Source: SpSt-28 sp044343155
GTDB lineage: Archaea > Aenigmatarchaeota > Aenigmatarchaeia > CG10238-14 > SpSt-28
Direction of reading: 5' to 3'
NCBI GenBank assembly: GCA_044343155.1
Contig: JAVZSS010000032.1
Coordinates: forward strand, 1 to 6,089
Length of the DNA: 6,089 bases
Shown: positions 4,820-6,089 of the stretch, in pieces
Layout of the letters: the number at the start of each line of letters is the position of its first letter
Position numbering within the stretch: position 1 is the first letter of the stretch
The notes under the pieces: model-generated
What the model was told of the DNA's origin: nothing
What the model saw: the letters and a program-made list of their open reading frames with translations, nothing else
Database searches by the model: none
Made by a program: the position numbers and the translations under genes

Positions 4820-5890
4820 ATGAGAGTTGGTGTAGCAGATTTGCCATTACATTATGGAAAAGCTCCAAAATGGTTATTTAAAAGGATGGTTTTATTGGGA
4901 AGAGAAATAAGTAAAATTATTGTTATGGAGTTTGGTAAAGACGAATATCTAAGAAGAATCTCAAACCCATATTTTTTTCAAGCTTTAGGCTGTGTTTTAG
5001 GATATGATTGGCATAGTTCTGGCTTAACAACTACATTAACGGCTGCATTAAAAGAAGGTTTAAATAGAGAAAATATAGGAATAAAAATTTTTGGTGGTAA
5101 AGGAAGCACATCTAGAAAAACACCTATAGAATTAGAAAGTTTGGAAAAAGAATTTGGTTTTAGCTCAAGAAAAATAGAAGAATTAAAATATGCTAGTAAA
5201 ATGGTTGCTAAGGTTGATAATTCTGCAATTCAAGATGGCTATAAATTATATCATCATGCTTTTATTGTTTCAGAAAATGGTAAATGGGCTGTAATTCAGC
5301 AGGGCATGAATGAAAATAATAAGATTGCTAGAAGGTATCATTGGATTTCTGAAAATGTTAAAGATTTTGTTTGCGAACCACATTTTGCTATAGTTGGGGT
5401 TAAAGAAAAAAATGTTTTAAATATGGTTGCAAAAGAAAGTGAAGAAGCGAGAAAAGCTAGTGTTGATTTAGTTAAAGAAGATGTTAGAAAATTTAAAAGG
5501 TTTTTTTATTCTAATGCCGGCTTAGTAAAGTATTTAAAAATGTCAATTGAGCATACTTTTGATTTAAGTGTTTATAAAAAACTTGAAGAATTGCATGAAT
5601 TTAATCCAAAAAATTATGAAGAATTACTTTCTTTTAAAGGAGTTGGTCCAAAAACTGTTAGAGCACTTGCATTAATTGCTAAAATTATTTACGGAACAGA
5701 AGCTAGTTGGATAGATCCTTGTAAATATACGTTTGCACATGGAGGTAAAGACAAAATTCCATATCCAATAGATAGAAAAACTTATGATGAAAGTATAAGA
5801 ACTTTAAAAGAAATTATAGAAAAAGCTGAAATTGGTGACAAAGAAAAAATAAGAGCTTTAAAAATTTTAGAGGAAAGATTTTCATTTTAA
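4820..5890 (+). CDS. DUF763 family protein with helix-hairpin-helix motif
   Basis: The N-terminus MRVGVADLPLHYGKAPKWLF is the characteristic opening of DUF763 proteins, a family of archaea and some bacteria without an established function. Further family blocks are FFQALGCVLGYDWHSSG (52-68), FGGKGSTSRKTP (91-102), the HH-containing GYKLYHHAFIVSENGKWAVI (140-159) and RRYHWIS (171-177). Residues 268-292 form a helix-hairpin-helix with the hairpin GVGPKT (274-279), a motif that usually binds the DNA backbone without sequence specificity. DPCKYTFAHGGKDKIPYP (299-316) follows. The 356 residues look full length. I chose the ATG at 4820 because the family begins here. The in-frame ATG at 4793 would add nine residues, and starts further upstream run through the antisense tRNA. 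There is no Shine-Dalgarno. A nucleic-acid role, perhaps repair, is suggested by the hairpin motif only. Confidence 0.92.
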   Translation: MRVGVADLPLHYGKAPKWLFKRMVLLGREISKIIVMEFGKDEYLRRISNPYFFQALGCVLGYDWHSSGLTTTLTAALKEGLNRENIGIKIFGGKGSTSRKTPIELESLEKEFGFSSRKIEELKYASKMVAKVDNSAIQDGYKLYHHAFIVSENGKWAVIQQGMNENNKIARRYHWISENVKDFVCEPHFAIVGVKEKNVLNMVAKESEEARKASVDLVKEDVRKFKRFFYSNAGLVKYLKMSIEHTFDLSVYKKLEELHEFNPKNYEELLSFKGVGPKTVRALALIAKIIYGTEASWIDPCKYTFAHGGKDKIPYPIDRKTYDESIRTLKEIIEKAEIGDKEKIRALKILEERFSF

Positions 5891-6089
5891 AAATTTTTCA
5901 ACGATATCTATAACTTCTTTATGTACATCTTCTATACTTTTTGATGCATCAACAACATAACAATTTTTGTATTCTTTGCTGAGTTTCAAAAAGTTTTTTC
6001 TAATTTTTTCTAATTTTTTCTTTTCTTCAAAAACTTCGAACCCAAATCTTGAAGATTTAATTCTTTCAATTGAAATTTCTGGAGGAATA
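5882..6089 (-). CDS. tmk: Thymidylate kinase, C-terminal part (5'-truncated by window edge)
   Basis: The last 68 residues of a dTMP kinase, which converts dTMP to dTDP in dTTP synthesis, are read on the minus strand and end in TGA at 5882-5884. The fragment begins IPPEISIERI, the segment that follows the conserved aspartate of the family, continues through the region after the lid (RFGFEVFEEKKKLEKIRKNF) and ends with the usual YVVDASKSIEDVHKEVID block and final helix. The P-loop and nucleotide-binding N-terminus lie beyond the window. The gene converges on the DUF763 gene and the two overlap by 9 nt at their ends. Confidence 0.88.
   Translation of the reverse strand, partial: IPPEISIERIKSSRFGFEVFEEKKKLEKIRKNFLKLSKEYKNCYVVDASKSIEDVHKEVIDIVEKFLK

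Overview
This window is AT-rich DNA that reads as archaeal. The evidence is the C-terminal part of an archaeal-type replication factor C large subunit, an adenosine-specific kinase of the archaeal DUF355 family, a DUF763 protein, tRNA genes without an encoded CCA, a tRNA-Leu with an intron in the anticodon loop, and start codons that mostly lack a Shine-Dalgarno sequence and in places sit about 25 nt from a TATA-like box. The tRNA stems are almost pure G+C in a genome that is mostly A+T, which suggests a thermophile. Tight packing and small proteins would fit a DPANN or other small-genome archaeon. That placement is an inference.

Left part (1-1580): the end of rfcL, then 5 nt later an adenosine-specific kinase gene on the same strand, probably one operon. 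A 44-codon Lys-rich ORF on the minus strand converges on the kinase gene, and the two stop codons overlap.

Middle part (1608-4804): this segment is bounded by two nearly identical tRNA-Gly genes in inverted orientation. One is tRNA-Gly(UCC) on + at 1622-1694. The other is tRNA-Gly(CCC) on - at 4718-4790. They differ at two bases of 73 and share 14 identical bases of 5' flank. Between them are a signal-peptide-bearing multi-pass membrane protein (+), a 244-nt non-coding gap with several inverted repeats, an intron-containing tRNA-Leu(CAA) (-), a coiled-coil protein (-), a 354-nt gap holding at most one doubtful small ORF, and an alpha/beta hydrolase (+). The hydrolase is the only gene here with a strong Shine-Dalgarno. 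The three proteins in this block are of uncertain function, while those outside it are mostly conserved housekeeping proteins, so the block looks like a less conserved insert between two tRNA-Gly loci.

Right part (4820-6089): a DUF763 protein with a helix-hairpin-helix motif on +, starting 29 nt from the divergent tRNA-Gly(CCC), converges on the 3' end of a thymidylate kinase gene on -. Their ends overlap by 9 nt. The outer genes thus touch DNA replication and nucleotide supply: clamp loader, dTMP kinase, adenosine kinase and a probable DNA-binding protein.

No mobile element, CRISPR array or rRNA gene was seen. The most notable structures are the inverted tRNA-Gly pair, whose only two differences are anticodon-loop bases 32 and 34, and the unusual alternative foldings of the tRNA-Leu intron.
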